DNA of 64,000 nt, taken from positions 219,314 to 283,313 of the forward strand of contig CALYLW010001411.1 in assembly GCA_944989445.1 (NCBI GenBank). The letters are read 5' to 3'. This document shows, one piece after another, positions 37,901 to 47,204 of this stretch. Numbering within the stretch: position 1 is the first letter of the stretch; every line of letters starts with the position of its first letter. The notes under the pieces were generated by a model. That model had not been told where the DNA came from and did no database searches. It was given only the letters and a program-made list of their open reading frames with translations. Made by a program: the position numbers and the translations under genes. The stretch comes from Ampullaceana balthica (Eukaryota > Mollusca > Gastropoda > Lymnaeidae).

Positions 37901-40900
37901 AGTTGGGGTAAGTCAACTGTCATGTAGTTGTTGGGGTTAAGTTACCTGTCATGTAGTTGTTGGGGTAATTTACCTGTCATGTAGTAGTTGGGGTAAGTTA
38001 CCTGTCATCAGAGTGTAGTAGTTGGGGTATGTTACCTGTCATTTAGTATTTGGGGGTAAGTTACCTGTCATCAGAGTGTAGTAGTTTGGGTATGTTACAT
38101 GTCATCAGAGTGTAGTAGTTGGGGTATGTTACCTGTCATCAGAGTGTAGTAGTTGGGGTAAGTTACCTGTCATCTAGTGTAGTAGTTTGGGTATGTTACC
38201 TGTCATCAGAGTGTAGTAGTTGGGGTAAGTTACCTGTCATGTAGTAGTTGGGGTAAGTTACCTGTCATGTAGTAGTTGGGGTAAGTTACCTGTCATGTAG
38301 TAGTTGGGAGTAAGTTATCTGTCATCAGAGTGTAGTATTTGTTGTATGTTACTTGTCATTTAGTAGTTGGGGTAAGTTACATGTCATCAGAGTGTAGTAG
38401 TTTGGGTATGTTACCTGTCATCAGAGTGTAGTAGTTGGGGTATGTTACCTGTCATCAGAGTGTAGTAGTTGGGGTAAGTTACCTGTCATCAGAGTGTAGT
38501 AGTTGGGGTAAGTTACCTGTCATCATAGTGTAGTAGGTTGGGTATGTTACCTGTCATCAGAGTGTAGTAGTTGGGGTAAGTTACCTGTCATGTAGTAGTT
38601 GGCTTAAGTTACCTGTTATGTAGTAGTTGGCTTAAGTTACCTGTCATGTAGTAGTTGGGGTAAGTTACCTGTCATGTAGTAGTTGGGGTAAGTTACCTGT
38701 TATGTAGTAGTTGGAGTAAGTTACCTGTCATCAGAGTGTAGTATTTGGGTGTATGTTACCTGTCATTTAGTAGTTTGGGGCTAAGTTACCTGTCATGTAG
38801 TAGTTGGGGTAAGTTACCTGTCATCAGTGTAGTAGTTGGGGTAAGTTACCTGTCATGTAGTAGTTGGGGTAAGTTACCTGTCATGTAGTAGTTGGGGTAA
38901 GTTACCTGTCATGTAGTAGTTGGGGTAAGTTACCTGTCATGTAGTAGTTGGGGTAAGTTACCTGTCATCAGAGTGTAGTATTGGGTGTATGTTACCTGTC
39001 ATGTAGTAGTTGGGTAAGTTACCTGTCATCAGAGTGTAGTAGTTGGGGTATGTTACCTGTCATCAGAGTGTAGTAGTTGGGGTAAGTTACCTGTCATGTA
39101 GTAGTTGGGGTAAGTTACCTGTCATGTAGTAGTTGGAGTAAGTTACCTGTCATCAGAGTGTAGTAGTTTGGTGTATGTTACCTGTCATTTAGTAGTTGGG
39201 GTAAGTTACTGTCATCAGAGTGTAGTAGTTTGGGTATGTTACCTGTCATCAGAGTGTAGTAGTTGGGGTATGACAAGGTAGGGAAGTCATTCTTGACGTA
39301 TTCAGCCCTGGCACCTTGACTGTAAAACCGCTTGAAGTTGGTCAAATTCAACTGGAATAAAACATTAATTCTTCATGGCTGTTGAAAAGTGGGTCTGTGT
39401 TTACATTTATGTACAAGTGAGTCTGTGTTCACCTGTGTTTACAAGTTGTTCTGTGTACAAGTGGGTCTGTTTAAAATGTGGTCTTTGTACAAGTGTGTAT
39501 GTGTACACGTGGGTATGTGTACAAGTGGGTATGTGTACACGTGGGTATGTGTACAAGTGGGTATGTGTTTACATTTGTGCACGAGTGGGCCTGTTTTTAC
39601 ATGTGTGTACCAATGGGTCTGAGATTTCATACAATATCGAGACTCTAGTACCAACTATAGATCCCTGGGAACTAGTCACCAAAGTTACGGTCAACATTGT
39701 AACTAATCCGATCGGCCGTGCGGCATGGCAGTTGATAACCAGATCTATTTTCTGATAAGTGGGGACTAAATTGTAAACATTTTAATGCAAGTAACGTTAT
39801 CAAATTTTCTGGCAGCTTTGTATAAATTAATTAGAAATTTTTTGTTTGATAAATAAGACTCAATTGCACATGTAACAACTTTACCCTCGGATCTCTTATC
39901 CGATTAGTCGGATTACATGTAAAGATTTTAATCCTATTAATTGTATCCATTGTAACGATTTTATAAGTAGTCTTTACATCTCATAAAGATCGCGCTTCAT
40001 CATCACCATTAACGATCAGTTCCTTCATGCAAAACAATTTGGCTAAATTTTAACAATATCAACATGTTATTAGATAAATTTAGATAAGTAAAAACAATTT
40101 GAACCGAAAGAAATATCTGATTTTTCGTGCTACATTACTACCATTTGAACGGCATTAACTTGTCTTATTTTTCTGGCTACATGTCTACAATTTCACGGCC
40201 TTAACTTATCTGACAGATGTGGCTACGTGGCTAACCACTTGATCGGCATTGAATTAGTCTTATAGGGAGAGCTAAGCTGTAGAACTTGTAGCAATTGGAC
40301 ATTGTGTTGTTGGCATACTATTCCTTAACATTATCATCACTGCTGATGTCGTCGTAAGAGTTTCTTAAATGTCAATCCGAATATATCAAAAATAATATTA
40401 TCTGATCTGTTAAAGAACCTCATTTTATACTGAAGATTATTGTGTCCTAAGCTATCCATGGTTTGTGTCTAGTCTTGCATATTTTTTGAAGTCATATTTT
40501 ATCATTGAGTCATCATAATAGATAAACGAACTATATAATATCTATTAAATGGCTACTAAAATAAATTTTGACTGCTTGGCTTCTTGTCGATTTCCCAACT
40601 TAAAATAGCTTTATCGTTGCTACCAGAGGCGTTTCGGGGGATGGCAGGGGCGCAGTCCCTCACCGGATGACACAAAAGTTTAAAAATCCGCTATTTTCCC
40701 GTTGTTAAGCACTAGAACAGTCGGATACAGGTCTATTGCGTAAGTCGTGAGGGGGGTGACACCATGAGCTACCGCAATGGCTGACTTCAACCCTAGTGAC
40801 GCCTCTGGTTTCTCCTACTAACTTGAAAGGAGAAATGTTTGACCTAATTATGTTAATAAAATCCCGAAACCTCCGTTAATTAGTTACAGTACCAATTCGC

Positions 40901-41710
40901 CTTGAGGCTGGTTATGTTAGAACGAACTAGAATACTGTAAACCATTTCACCTCAGCTTTTTTGAAGCCTTAACGTTTGAACTTAAGCTGTATAACCAGTT
41001 GGTTAACGAACAATTTCAGGCACACTCATGCCACGTCGTTTCTTCGTTTCCGTTAATTTAAAGTTAGAGACGAAAATATCCAGGGACTACTACACACGCG
41101 GTGATGTGGAAACTAGACTTCTGTAAGACCTTCTTCAAGCTAAACAAGAAATCAACTCATGTACTTTAACCAAACCATGGGTTCAACGAATGTACTTTAA
41201 AAACATATGCAATCAAATAATGTACATTACTTTTAAACGCTAACTCAAAAAAGATATGTAAAAAACAACAGGCAATCAATGCATCTACTTACATCTTTGT
41301 TTGGTCAATTCTGCGTTAAACTAAGATACCCATAATTCTTTAAAATTAGTATTTATTTTTAATAATGACAGATAACCGTGTGTACATTTCATTGGTTGTA
41401 AACATCCTGTAGTTGAATTAAGGTGAAAACACCTTTTGAAGCAGAACTTAGTAATGTCAAGTTAAAATATGTTTGTAAAGTCTGTCATGTGGACGGGGCA
41501 GACATAAAAGTCCTACAAGACATATTGTTATGTAAATATTGATTCTAAACATATTGTAATTGTTATTTAATGCCGTCCAGTACTCACCTTCTCTACATAA
41601 TCCCACCTGAAGCCGTCCAGTAGAACAACTAGAAGTTTCTGTGATGTGGATTCAGTGACCAGACTTGAAGAACACAACCAGATAGAGAGCAACAGGACAG
41701 TCGGTGACAT
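21192..41710 (-). CDS. ENPP6: ENPP6-type glycerophosphocholine choline phosphodiesterase, nine exons
   Basis: Complete gene: exons 41710-41588, 39351-39243, 32833-32685, 30001-29836, 29515-29385, 29019-28855, 24116-23976, 22582-22474, 21412-21192. All phases agree and give 437 residues, close to the roughly 440 of ENPP6. ENPP6 hydrolyses glycerophosphocholine and choline lysolipids outside the cell, held by a GPI anchor. Seen here: a signal peptide (about residues 1-21), LLDGFRWDY with metal ligand Asp32, the nucleophile in TLSYPNYYTLMTG (Ser68, where most ENPPs have Thr; Ser is typical of ENPP6), WWDGGEPLWVT, YWPGCEV, Asp190/His194, SDHG (Asp234/His235), HGYDN (His346), PNNGS, and a C-terminal hydrophobic tail suited to a GPI signal. 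No ligand is missing. Introns are packed with tandem arrays, five of them at donors. The nearest alternatives are ENPP4, ENPP5 or ENPP7; the Ser nucleophile and the flanking motifs favour ENPP6. Confidence 0.93.
22404..22530. repeat. 52-bp duplication of ENPP6 exon 8 end and donor (2 copies)
   Basis: The minus-strand block ATGAGAGG...TTCTATGGAACTGGACCAT|GTAAGT occurs at the real donor (22474) and again 52 bp downstream, with a few differences. Between them lies the 14-bp palindrome TGATGACGTCATCA, which includes a full CRE (TGACGTCA). Confidence 0.9.
22474..22582 (-). CDS. ENPP6: ENPP6 exon 8 (HGYDN motif)
   Basis: The acceptor CGTGTCCTCCAG precedes 22582. Residues 329-364 plus one base include FHGLHGYDNDDVNMRGIF, with His346, the last metal ligand. 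The donor is ACCAT|GTAAGT. A second copy of exon end and donor lies 52 bp downstream; using it would bring an in-frame TGA. Confidence 0.9.
22931..23020. repeat. TA/TATG microsatellite
   Basis: (TA)n with TATG interruptions directly left of the TIR element at 23021. A second TA run lies directly right of it at 23647-23668, so the element probably inserted into a TA repeat. Confidence 0.85.
23021..23646 (-). mobile_element. Non-autonomous hAT-like element with BED zinc-finger remnant
   Basis: The ends are AGGGCTGTTTTCGATTAATT and, inverted, AGGGCTGCGGAAATTAACGA. The interior encodes, on the minus strand, the start of a transposase: an ATG at 23398, then a frame break in an A-run, then KVYCVHCHKKFSFKGS and YHLQHKHP, a Cys-Cys-His-His BED-type finger as at the N-terminus of hAT/ZBED transposases. 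The catalytic region is absent. Confidence 0.7.
23190..23398 (-). pseudogene. BED zinc-finger transposase N-terminus, frameshifted
   Basis: The first frame starts MADSISAVKFKHITRKL and breaks in a homopolymer near 23330-23345. The finger continues in another frame with Cys-x2-Cys and His-x4-His spacing. It is a relic of the DNA-binding domain of the hAT-like element around it. Confidence 0.65.
23757..24010. repeat. 42-bp array of ENPP6 exon 7 end and donor (6 copies)
   Basis: Units are exactly 42 bp apart (CCTACCTG or its variant at 23803, 23845, 23887, 23929, 23971). On the minus strand each copy encodes a 14-residue version of VADLGWVIVQVGNS without stops for six units. The CAG|GTAGGT donor recurs in most copies. 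Confidence 0.95.
23976..24116 (-). CDS. ENPP6: ENPP6 exon 7
   Basis: The acceptor TATTATTTTAG precedes 24116. Residues 282-328 include NMTVYRKADIPGRYYY and VADLGWVIVQ, matching the family's VADEGW strand. The donor is GTTCAG|GTAGGT. Six copies of the exon-end/donor unit follow in an open frame, so the exact donor in use is uncertain. Confidence 0.88.
24300..25795. repeat. 21-bp minisatellite, about 68 copies
   Basis: The unit GGTATGTTTAAACCAATGAGT contains the 8-bp palindrome GTTTAAAC. A variant with an extra AGTTTAAA punctuates the stretch 24480-25200, giving a longer composite period, while 25210-25790 is nearly pure. Both strands stay open because 21 is a multiple of 3 (heptads MFKPMSG on plus, NIPLIGL on minus). 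It is in the intron between ENPP6 exons 6 and 7. Confidence 0.95.
25800..28050. other. ENPP6 intron 6 interior, no gene seen
   Basis: AT-rich sequence between the 21-bp and 32-bp arrays. Short CA-rich runs occur at 27155-27220. No exon, RNA gene or clear transposon termini were recognised. Confidence 0.55.
28078..28852. repeat. 32-bp array starting at the ENPP6 exon 6 donor (about 24 copies)
   Basis: On the minus strand the intron begins GTAAGTACATGTCTGTAG, and from base 5 this becomes the repeat TACATGTCTGTAGTATGTGG and so on. Each unit carries the palindrome GTACATGTAC. As 96 = 3 x 32, all three plus-strand frames are open for 200-275 codons; these are artefacts. Confidence 0.95.
28855..29019 (-). 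CDS. ENPP6: ENPP6 exon 6 (SDHG metal site)
   Basis: The acceptor GTCCAATAG precedes 29019. Residues 227-281 start INLIIISDHGMTDV, holding Asp234 and His235. The donor GACAAA|GTAAGT is followed within five intron bases by a 32-bp tandem array. Confidence 0.92.
29385..29515 (-). CDS. ENPP6: ENPP6 exon 5 (metal ligands Asp190/His194)
   Basis: The acceptor AATCCCTGCCAG precedes 29515. After completing Gly183 it encodes VYHEQPDYVGHKYGPDS, the conserved metal-binding strand, to residue 226. The donor is AAAACT|GTAAGT, phase 0. A 38-bp array ends just upstream of the acceptor. Confidence 0.92.
29521..29690. repeat. 38-bp array at the ENPP6 exon 5 acceptor (4 copies)
   Basis: Units are spaced 38 bp apart (CAGATTGGG at 29540, 29578, 29616 and a variant at 29654). 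On the minus strand they contain the pyrimidine-rich ATCCCTG that precedes the real acceptor CCAG, so the array is made of acceptor-upstream sequence. Confidence 0.85.
29836..30001 (-). CDS. ENPP6: ENPP6 exon 4
   Basis: The acceptor ATTTGCAACAG precedes 30001. Residues 128-182 plus one base include MFYWPGCEVTI and KPTYC, family hallmarks, with two N-glycosylation sequons near the end. The donor is ACAG|GTTAGC. Confidence 0.92.
30060..31920. other. ENPP6 intron 3 interior
   Basis: AT-rich with no coding signal. A probable MITE lies at 30971-31146: left GGTGCTGGATTTACCTA and inverted right CAGGGCCGGATTTAGTC. I could not find its target duplication. Confidence 0.5.
31924..32001. repeat. 16-bp minisatellite, 5 copies
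   Basis: Five copies of ACATATAAGTCTCCCT, the last one truncated. It is in ENPP6 intron 3. Confidence 0.9.
32340..32720. repeat. 77-bp array of ENPP6 exon 3 end and donor (5 copies)
   Basis: The donor equivalent (plus-strand ACC) lies at 32376, 32453, 32530, 32607 and the real 32683: spacing 77, 77, 77, 76. Each unit carries GAACCGCTGTG(A/G)GTCACGG...AAACAG|GTCAGT or a variant, about 33 exon bases plus 44 intron bases. In two copies GTCAGT has become GTGAGT, a stronger donor. Confidence 0.93.
32685..32833 (-). CDS. ENPP6: ENPP6 exon 3
   Basis: The acceptor AATGGTTCCCAG precedes 32833; two bases complete Gly78. It encodes RHTETHGMTGNYMYDE and WWDGGEPLWVTAVKQ, conserved family stretches. The donor is AAACAG|GTCAGT (phase 0). 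The last 33 exon bases plus donor recur four more times in the intron. Confidence 0.9.
32868..34540. repeat. 41-bp array upstream of ENPP6 exon 3 acceptor (about 41 copies)
   Basis: Very homogeneous 41-bp units, ending about 35 bp from the acceptor AG. On the minus strand each has CTATCACTAATCTATC, which includes a CTAAT branch-point-like motif. Two units near 34035 and 34480 carry a 4-base deletion (ACAA lost). Confidence 0.95.
34545..35300. other. ENPP6 intron 2 interior
   Basis: AT-rich single-copy-looking DNA. I see no exon or recognisable element up to the MITE at 35301. Confidence 0.5.
35301..37725. mobile_element. MITE split by a nested hAT element
   Basis: The left end GGGGCCGTCCATAAATGACG and inverted right end GGGGGGGCAATCCAAAAATG match the ends of the MITE at 57744-58179. 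Both sides continue with GACGTCAC and CCTCCCCC-type tracts. Without the internal hAT insert the element is about 480 bp, comparable with 436 bp for the other copy. Confidence 0.75.
35604..37530. mobile_element. hAT-type element, about 1.9 kb, nested
   Basis: Inverted ends CAGTGCTTCTCAAACTTGTA and CAGTGCTTCTCAAAGTACCG, the same family as the 185-bp copy at 55844-56028. Possible target duplication TTGTAAGC/TTGTAAGT, the right copy displaced by about 35 bp of A-rich sequence. The interior has four degenerate copies of GTGCGTATTATATTGAACA at 36328-36495 and no transposase that I can recognise. Confidence 0.7.
37842..39271. repeat. 28/34-bp array of ENPP6 exon 2 end and donor (about 45 copies)
   Basis: On the minus strand the full unit holds CCCCAACTACTACACTCTGA then TGACAG|GTAACTTA, the last bases of exon 2 (encoding PNYYTLMT) and the donor. 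A short form lacks six bases (CTCTGA). Long and short forms alternate irregularly. Nearly every unit keeps CAG|GTAAC or CAG|GTAAT-like donors. Confidence 0.95.
39243..39351 (-). CDS. ENPP6: ENPP6 exon 2 (catalytic nucleophile)
   Basis: The acceptor GTTTTATTCCAG precedes 39351. Residues 42-77 plus one base, ending in YPNYYTLMT and donor ACAG|GTAACA. It contains the serine nucleophile (Ser68). The last part of the exon and its donor seed the array at 37842-39271, and a degenerate 18-bp array abuts the acceptor side. Confidence 0.9.
39385..39620. repeat. Degenerate 18-bp array beside ENPP6 exon 2 acceptor
   Basis: Variants of GTGTACAAGTGGGTATGT, most regular at 39490-39570. It ends about 35 bp from the acceptor of exon 2. 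Overlapping short ORFs here are repeat artefacts. Confidence 0.8.
39625..41580. other. ENPP6 intron 1 interior
   Basis: AT-rich, no exon seen. At 40623-40808 a MITE-like unit has ends CCAGAGGCGTTTCGG and inverted CCAGAGGCGTCACTAGG. At 40428-40462 a fragment resembles the SINE piece GAAGATTATTGxGTCC found also at 11485. Confidence 0.55.
41588..41710 (-). CDS. ENPP6: ENPP6 exon 1 (signal peptide, first metal ligand)
   Basis: The ATG at 41710 is the first in this frame. It encodes residues 1-41: a hydrophobic signal peptide MSPTVLLLSIWLCSSS, then the first beta strand with LLDGFRWDY. The donor is GAGAAG|GTGAGT at 41588/41587, phase 0. The frame is open further upstream, but without an ATG. Confidence 0.9.
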
Positions 41711-41876
41711 GGCACGAGAACACTTCACCTGCGAGCAGAACACTGTCACAAAACACCTGCTTCTACCTTGTCTGTCTGTCCACCTACTGACTTTCAGATC
41801 TGTGTTGGCCTCAAGTGTTTTCAAACTTAAACAATTAGGTATAGGTTATAAAGTGTCTTAAATCTCCAAGACACAG

Positions 41877-41885
41877 TTTTTATAG
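41877..41885 (-). promoter_or_regulatory. Candidate TATA box for ENPP6
   Basis: The minus strand reads CTATAAAAA about 170 bp upstream of the ENPP6 ATG, which would place a start near 41850 and a 5'UTR of about 140 nt without upstream ATG in frame. Motif and distance only. Confidence 0.35.
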
Positions 41886-42894
41886 ATCTTCACATAAAAC
41901 ATTGTAATCTAAGAGAAAAGTATACAAAACAGATGGAAAAATACAAACCTGTAAACTAAATTGAATCTACAATGATTATATAAATACCCGATGTAAACTA
42001 AATATATTTTTAAGTTAAGTTTATTATCGATTTTTACTTAATTAAAAAAACAAGAATTAATGACATATATCGGGTCTTGCGTTTAATTAGTTTTAAATTA
42101 GTGGTGAATAATCTCAACAGATAAGACTAACTCCATTAATAACTTAACCTAGAAATGCTATAGAATAGAAGAACAAACGGCAAAGTTGTAGTAATGTATA
42201 AGGTATTTTATTCCAAGTTGAAAATATAACACATCAATTACTTAATACAACCCTCAGATAGACACAAAGATACAAACACTGTTCCTGCTCCATATGTAAA
42301 AAATGCTATCAATGGTGACTTGGAAAAACGAAATTCTATCAACTTCTAACTTGGAAATACAAGACAAAAGTTCTATAAAAGAACTTTCGGATAGACGTAA
42401 AGATAAAATTATTGTTTGATATGCAAAACAAAACAAAACACAAAAAAATCCCTGTTCTTTCCGTGTGTGTAATGTGTTGTGTGAACAAACGAGGAAAGCC
42501 AACACAGTAGCATTGTTGAAAACATAAAAAAAAATGCTTGTCCAGACATTAAACATAAAATTCATTATTCTTTTGTATTGAAGGATAGTGTTAAATATAT
42601 AAGATAGATACGATTGTTTAAGGTAAGATAAATTTGTAAAAACAACTTTCACAGGCTAATAGCACAACTTTGTGTAGAAATTTATTTATTTGAAAAATAA
42701 AGAATACCGGTTCTTTTTTCAATGCAAACCTTTATATATGTTTTTATGTCAATTACAGAAAAAATATTTCTTAATGTATAACTTCATAGAAAATATCTAG
42801 TCAATGATAAAAATACTAAATATTTCATATGTATTTTCATATTATAAAATAGCCCACTTCATGTAAACCTTACACAAACTTTTAAATGTTTCCA

Positions 42895-45800
42895 TTGGAG
42901 ACAGGAGGTTGTAATATTGGATAGAAACTAGAATAGGATGGATGATGGTGAACATAAAGTTATATGATGTTTGACAGACAAGAGATTGTAATATTGGATA
43001 GAAACTAGAATAGGATGGATGATGGTGAACATAAAGTTATATGATGTTTGACAGACAAGAGATTGTAATATTGGATAGAAACTAGAATAGGATGGATGAT
43101 GGTGAACATAAAGTTATATGATGTTTGACAGACAAGAGATTGTAATATTGGATAGAAACTAGAATAGGATGGATGATGGTGAACATAAAGTTATATGATG
43201 TTTGACAGACAAGAGATTGTAATATTGGATAGAAACTAGAATAGGATGGATGATGGTGAACATAAAGTTATATGATGTTTGACAGACAAGAGATTGTAAT
43301 ATTGGATAGAAACTAGAATAAGATGGATGATGGTGAACATAAAGTTATATGATGTTTGACAGACAAGAGATTGTAATATTGGATAGAAACTAGAATAAGA
43401 TGGATGATGGTGAACATAAAGTTATATGATGTTTGACAGACAAGAGATTGTAATATTGGATAGAAACTAGAATAAGATGGATGATGGTGAACATAAAGTT
43501 ATATGATGTTTGACAGAAATGAGATTGTAATATTGGATAGAAACTAGAATAAGATGGATGATGGTGAAAATAAAGTTATATGATGTTTGACAGAAATGAG
43601 ATTGTAATATTGGATAGAAACTAGAATAAGATGGATGATGGTGAAAATAAAGTTTTATGATGTTTGACAGAAATGAGATTGTAATATTGGATAGAAACTA
43701 GAATAAGATGGATGATGGTGAACATAAAGTTATATGATGTTTGACAGAAATGAGATTGTAATATTGGATAGAAACTAGAATAAGATGGATGATGGTGAAC
43801 ATAAAGTTATATGATGTTTGACAGACAAGAGATTGTAATATTGGATAGAAACTAGAATAAGATGGATGATGGTGAACATAAAGTTATATGATGTTTGACA
43901 GAAATGAGATTGTAATATTGGATAGAAACTAGAATAAGATGGATGATGGTGAAAATAAAGTTATATGATGTTTGACAGAAATGAGATTGTAATATTGGAT
44001 AGAAACTAGAATAAGATGGATGATGGTGAAAATAAAGTTATATGATGTTTGACAGAAATGAGATTGTAATATTGGATAGAAACTAGAATAAGATGGATGA
44101 TGGTGAACATAAAGTTATATGATGTTTGACAGAAATGAGATTGTAATATTGGATAGAAACTAGAATAAGATGGATGATGGTGAAAATAAAGTTATATGAT
44201 GTTTGACAGAAATGAGATTGTAATATTGGATAGAAACTAGAATAAGATGGATGATGGTGAAAATAAAGTTATATGATGTTTGACAGAAATGAGATTGTAA
44301 TATTGGATAGAAACTAGAATAAGATGGATGATGGTGAACATAAAGTTATATGATGTTTGACAGACAAGAGATTGTAATATTGGATAGAAACTAGAATAAG
44401 ATGGATGATGGTGAACATAAAGTTATATGATGTTTGAAAGACAAGAGATTGTAATATTGGACAGAAACTAGAATAAGATGGATGATGGTGAACATAAAGT
44501 TATATGATGTTTGACAGACAAGAGGTTGTAATATTGGACAGAAAATATAATAAAATGAATGATGGTGAACATAAAGTTATATGATGTTTGACAGACAAGA
44601 GGTTGTAATATTGGACAGAAAATAGAATAAAATGAATGATGGTGAACATAAAGTTACATGATGTTTGACAGACAAGAGGTTGTAATATTGGACAGAAAAT
44701 AGAATAAAATGAATGATGGTGAACATAAAGTTACATGATGTTTGACAGACAAGAGGTTGTAATATTGGACAGAAAATAGAATAAAATGAATGATGGTGAA
44801 CATAAAGTTACATGATGTTTGACAGACAAGAGGTTGTAATATTGGACAGAAAATAGAATAAAATGAATGATGGTGAACATAAAGTTACATGATGTTTGAC
44901 AGACAAGAGGTTGTAATATTGGACAGAAAATAGAATAAAATGAATGATGGTGAACATAAAGTTACATGATGTTTGACAGACAAGAGGTTGTAATATTGGA
45001 CAGAAAATAGAATAAAATGAATGATGGTGAACATAAAGTTACATGATGTTTGACAGACAAGAGGTTGTAATATTGGACAGAAAATAGAATAAAATGAATG
45101 ATGGTGAACATAAAGTTACATGATGTTTGACAGACAAGAGGTTGTAATATTGGACAGAAAATAGAATAAAATGAATGATGGTGAACATAAAGTTACATGA
45201 TGTTTGACAGACAAGAGGTTGTAATATTGGACAGAAAATAGAATAAAATGAATGATGGTGAACATAAAGTTACATGATGTTTGACAGACAAGAGGTTGTA
45301 ATATTGGACAGAAAATAGAATAAAATGAATGATGGTGAACATAAAGTTACATGATGTTTGACAGACAAGAGGTTGTAATATTGGACAGAAAATAGAATAA
45401 AATGAATGATGGTGAACATAAAGTTACATGATGTTTGACAGACAAGAGGTTGTAATATTGGACAGAAAATAGAATAAAATGAATGATGGTGAACATAAAG
45501 TTACATGATGTTTGACAGACAAGAGGTTGTAATATTGGACAGAAAATAGAATAAAATGAATGATGGTGAACATAAAGTTACATGATGTTTGACAGACAAG
45601 AGGTTGTAATATTGGACAGAAAATAGAATAAAATGAATGATGGTGAACATAAAGTTACATGATGTTTGACAGACAAGAGGTTGTAATATTGGACAGAAAA
45701 TAGAATAAAATGAATGATGGTGAACATAAAGTTACATGATGTTTGACAGACAAGAGGTTGTAATATTGGACAGAAAATAGAATAAAATGAATGATGGTGA

Positions 45801-46365
45801 ACATAAAGTTACATGATGTTTGACAGACAAGAGGTTGTAATATTGGACAGAAAATAGAATAAAATGAATGATGGTGAACATAAAGTTACATGATGTTTGA
45901 CAGACAAGAGGTTGTAATATTGGACAGAAAATAGAATAAAATGAATGATGGTGAACATAAAGTTACATGATGTTTGACAGACAAGAGGTTGTAATATTGG
46001 ACAGAAAATAGAATAAAATGAATGATGGTGAACATAAAGTTACATGATGTTTGACAGACAAGAGGTTGTAATATTGGACAGAAAATAGAATAAAATGAAT
46101 GATGGTGAACATAAAGTTACATGATGTTTGACAGACAAGAGGTTGTAATATTGGACAGAAAATAGAATAAAATGAATGATGGTGAACATAAAGTTACATG
46201 ATGTTTGACAGACAAGAGGTTGTAATATTGGACAGAAAATAGAATAAAATGAATGATGGTGAACATAAAGTTATATGATGTTTGACAGACAAGAAATTGT
46301 AATATTGGACAGAAAATAGAATAAAATGAATGATGGTGAACATAAAGTTATATGATGTTTCACAA
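42895..46365. repeat. 77-bp array upstream of ENPP6, about 45 copies, two subfamilies
   Basis: Units of 77 bp recognisable by GTAATATTGGA(T/C)AGAAA. The left part (to about 44520) has GATAGAAACTAGAATA(A/G)GATGG with two alternating variants (GACAAGAG versus GAAATGAG; GAACATAA versus GAAAATAA). The right part (44520-46300) is almost uniform with GGACAGAAAATAGAATAAAA. It lies 1.2-4.7 kb upstream of the ENPP6 ATG. No frame or RNA is apparent. Confidence 0.95.
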
Positions 46366-46856
46366 CGTGACCATAATTGACCATATCAATTGATCGTCCT
46401 AACTTGTCAATAAATACTCTATAACTTTACACTAAATATATAAAAAATTATGTTATTTTAACTAGTTATAAATAAGCCTTAAAGGACTTAAACAACAACA
46501 ACAAAACACACGAACGAACGATTGGGCAAAGAGCCTTGCTTAACGAAAAAAATAAAAAATGTAAACTGAAATTTAAAAAAAACACAATAAAAAACCAATA
46601 AAATTCAAACTTTAGCTACATTGTTATACAATACCAGAGAGACCAAGACGTACACCACTAAATATAATACGTTTAGCGGCTATAAATCTTATGAGTGGTT
46701 GGTGTCTCTGATTTCATCGACATTAAAACAATATTTTCATTGTCCTCTGTTACTTTCAGATTGGTTAAAATCTTCCAAAAGTTTCGAACTATTTCCAGAC
46801 TTATGAGATGTATAACATTCAGTAGTATATAATGTACTACCCTTAGCTAGATCATT

Positions 46857-46975
46857 TACTTATATTTAAATACATCTTTTACTTGTATTTAAATACATCC
46901 TCTACTTGTATTTAAATACATCCTCTACTTGTATTTAATTACATCCTTTACTTGTATTTAATTTCATAATTTCCT
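46857..46975. repeat. 23-bp minisatellite, 5 copies
   Basis: Unit TACTTGTATTTAAATACATCC plus two bases; each includes the palindrome GTATTTAAATAC. Confidence 0.85.
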
Positions 46976-47204
46976 CTTCAAGGATCAGTTAAAAATTAAA
47001 TGAATAAATTCTTTTCAAATGTCGACCATTTGAACAAATGTTCACCTTTTGAACAGACGTTCGCCATTTGAACAGGTGTTGATAATTTGAGCAACTAATA
47101 TAATTAACACTGTAAATAAATATGTATATTTATATTTTCTTTTCTTATGCATCTACTTCTAGATCATTTCGTCCCACGCTTTTCCATCCGTAAAGGTAGC
47201 ACAT

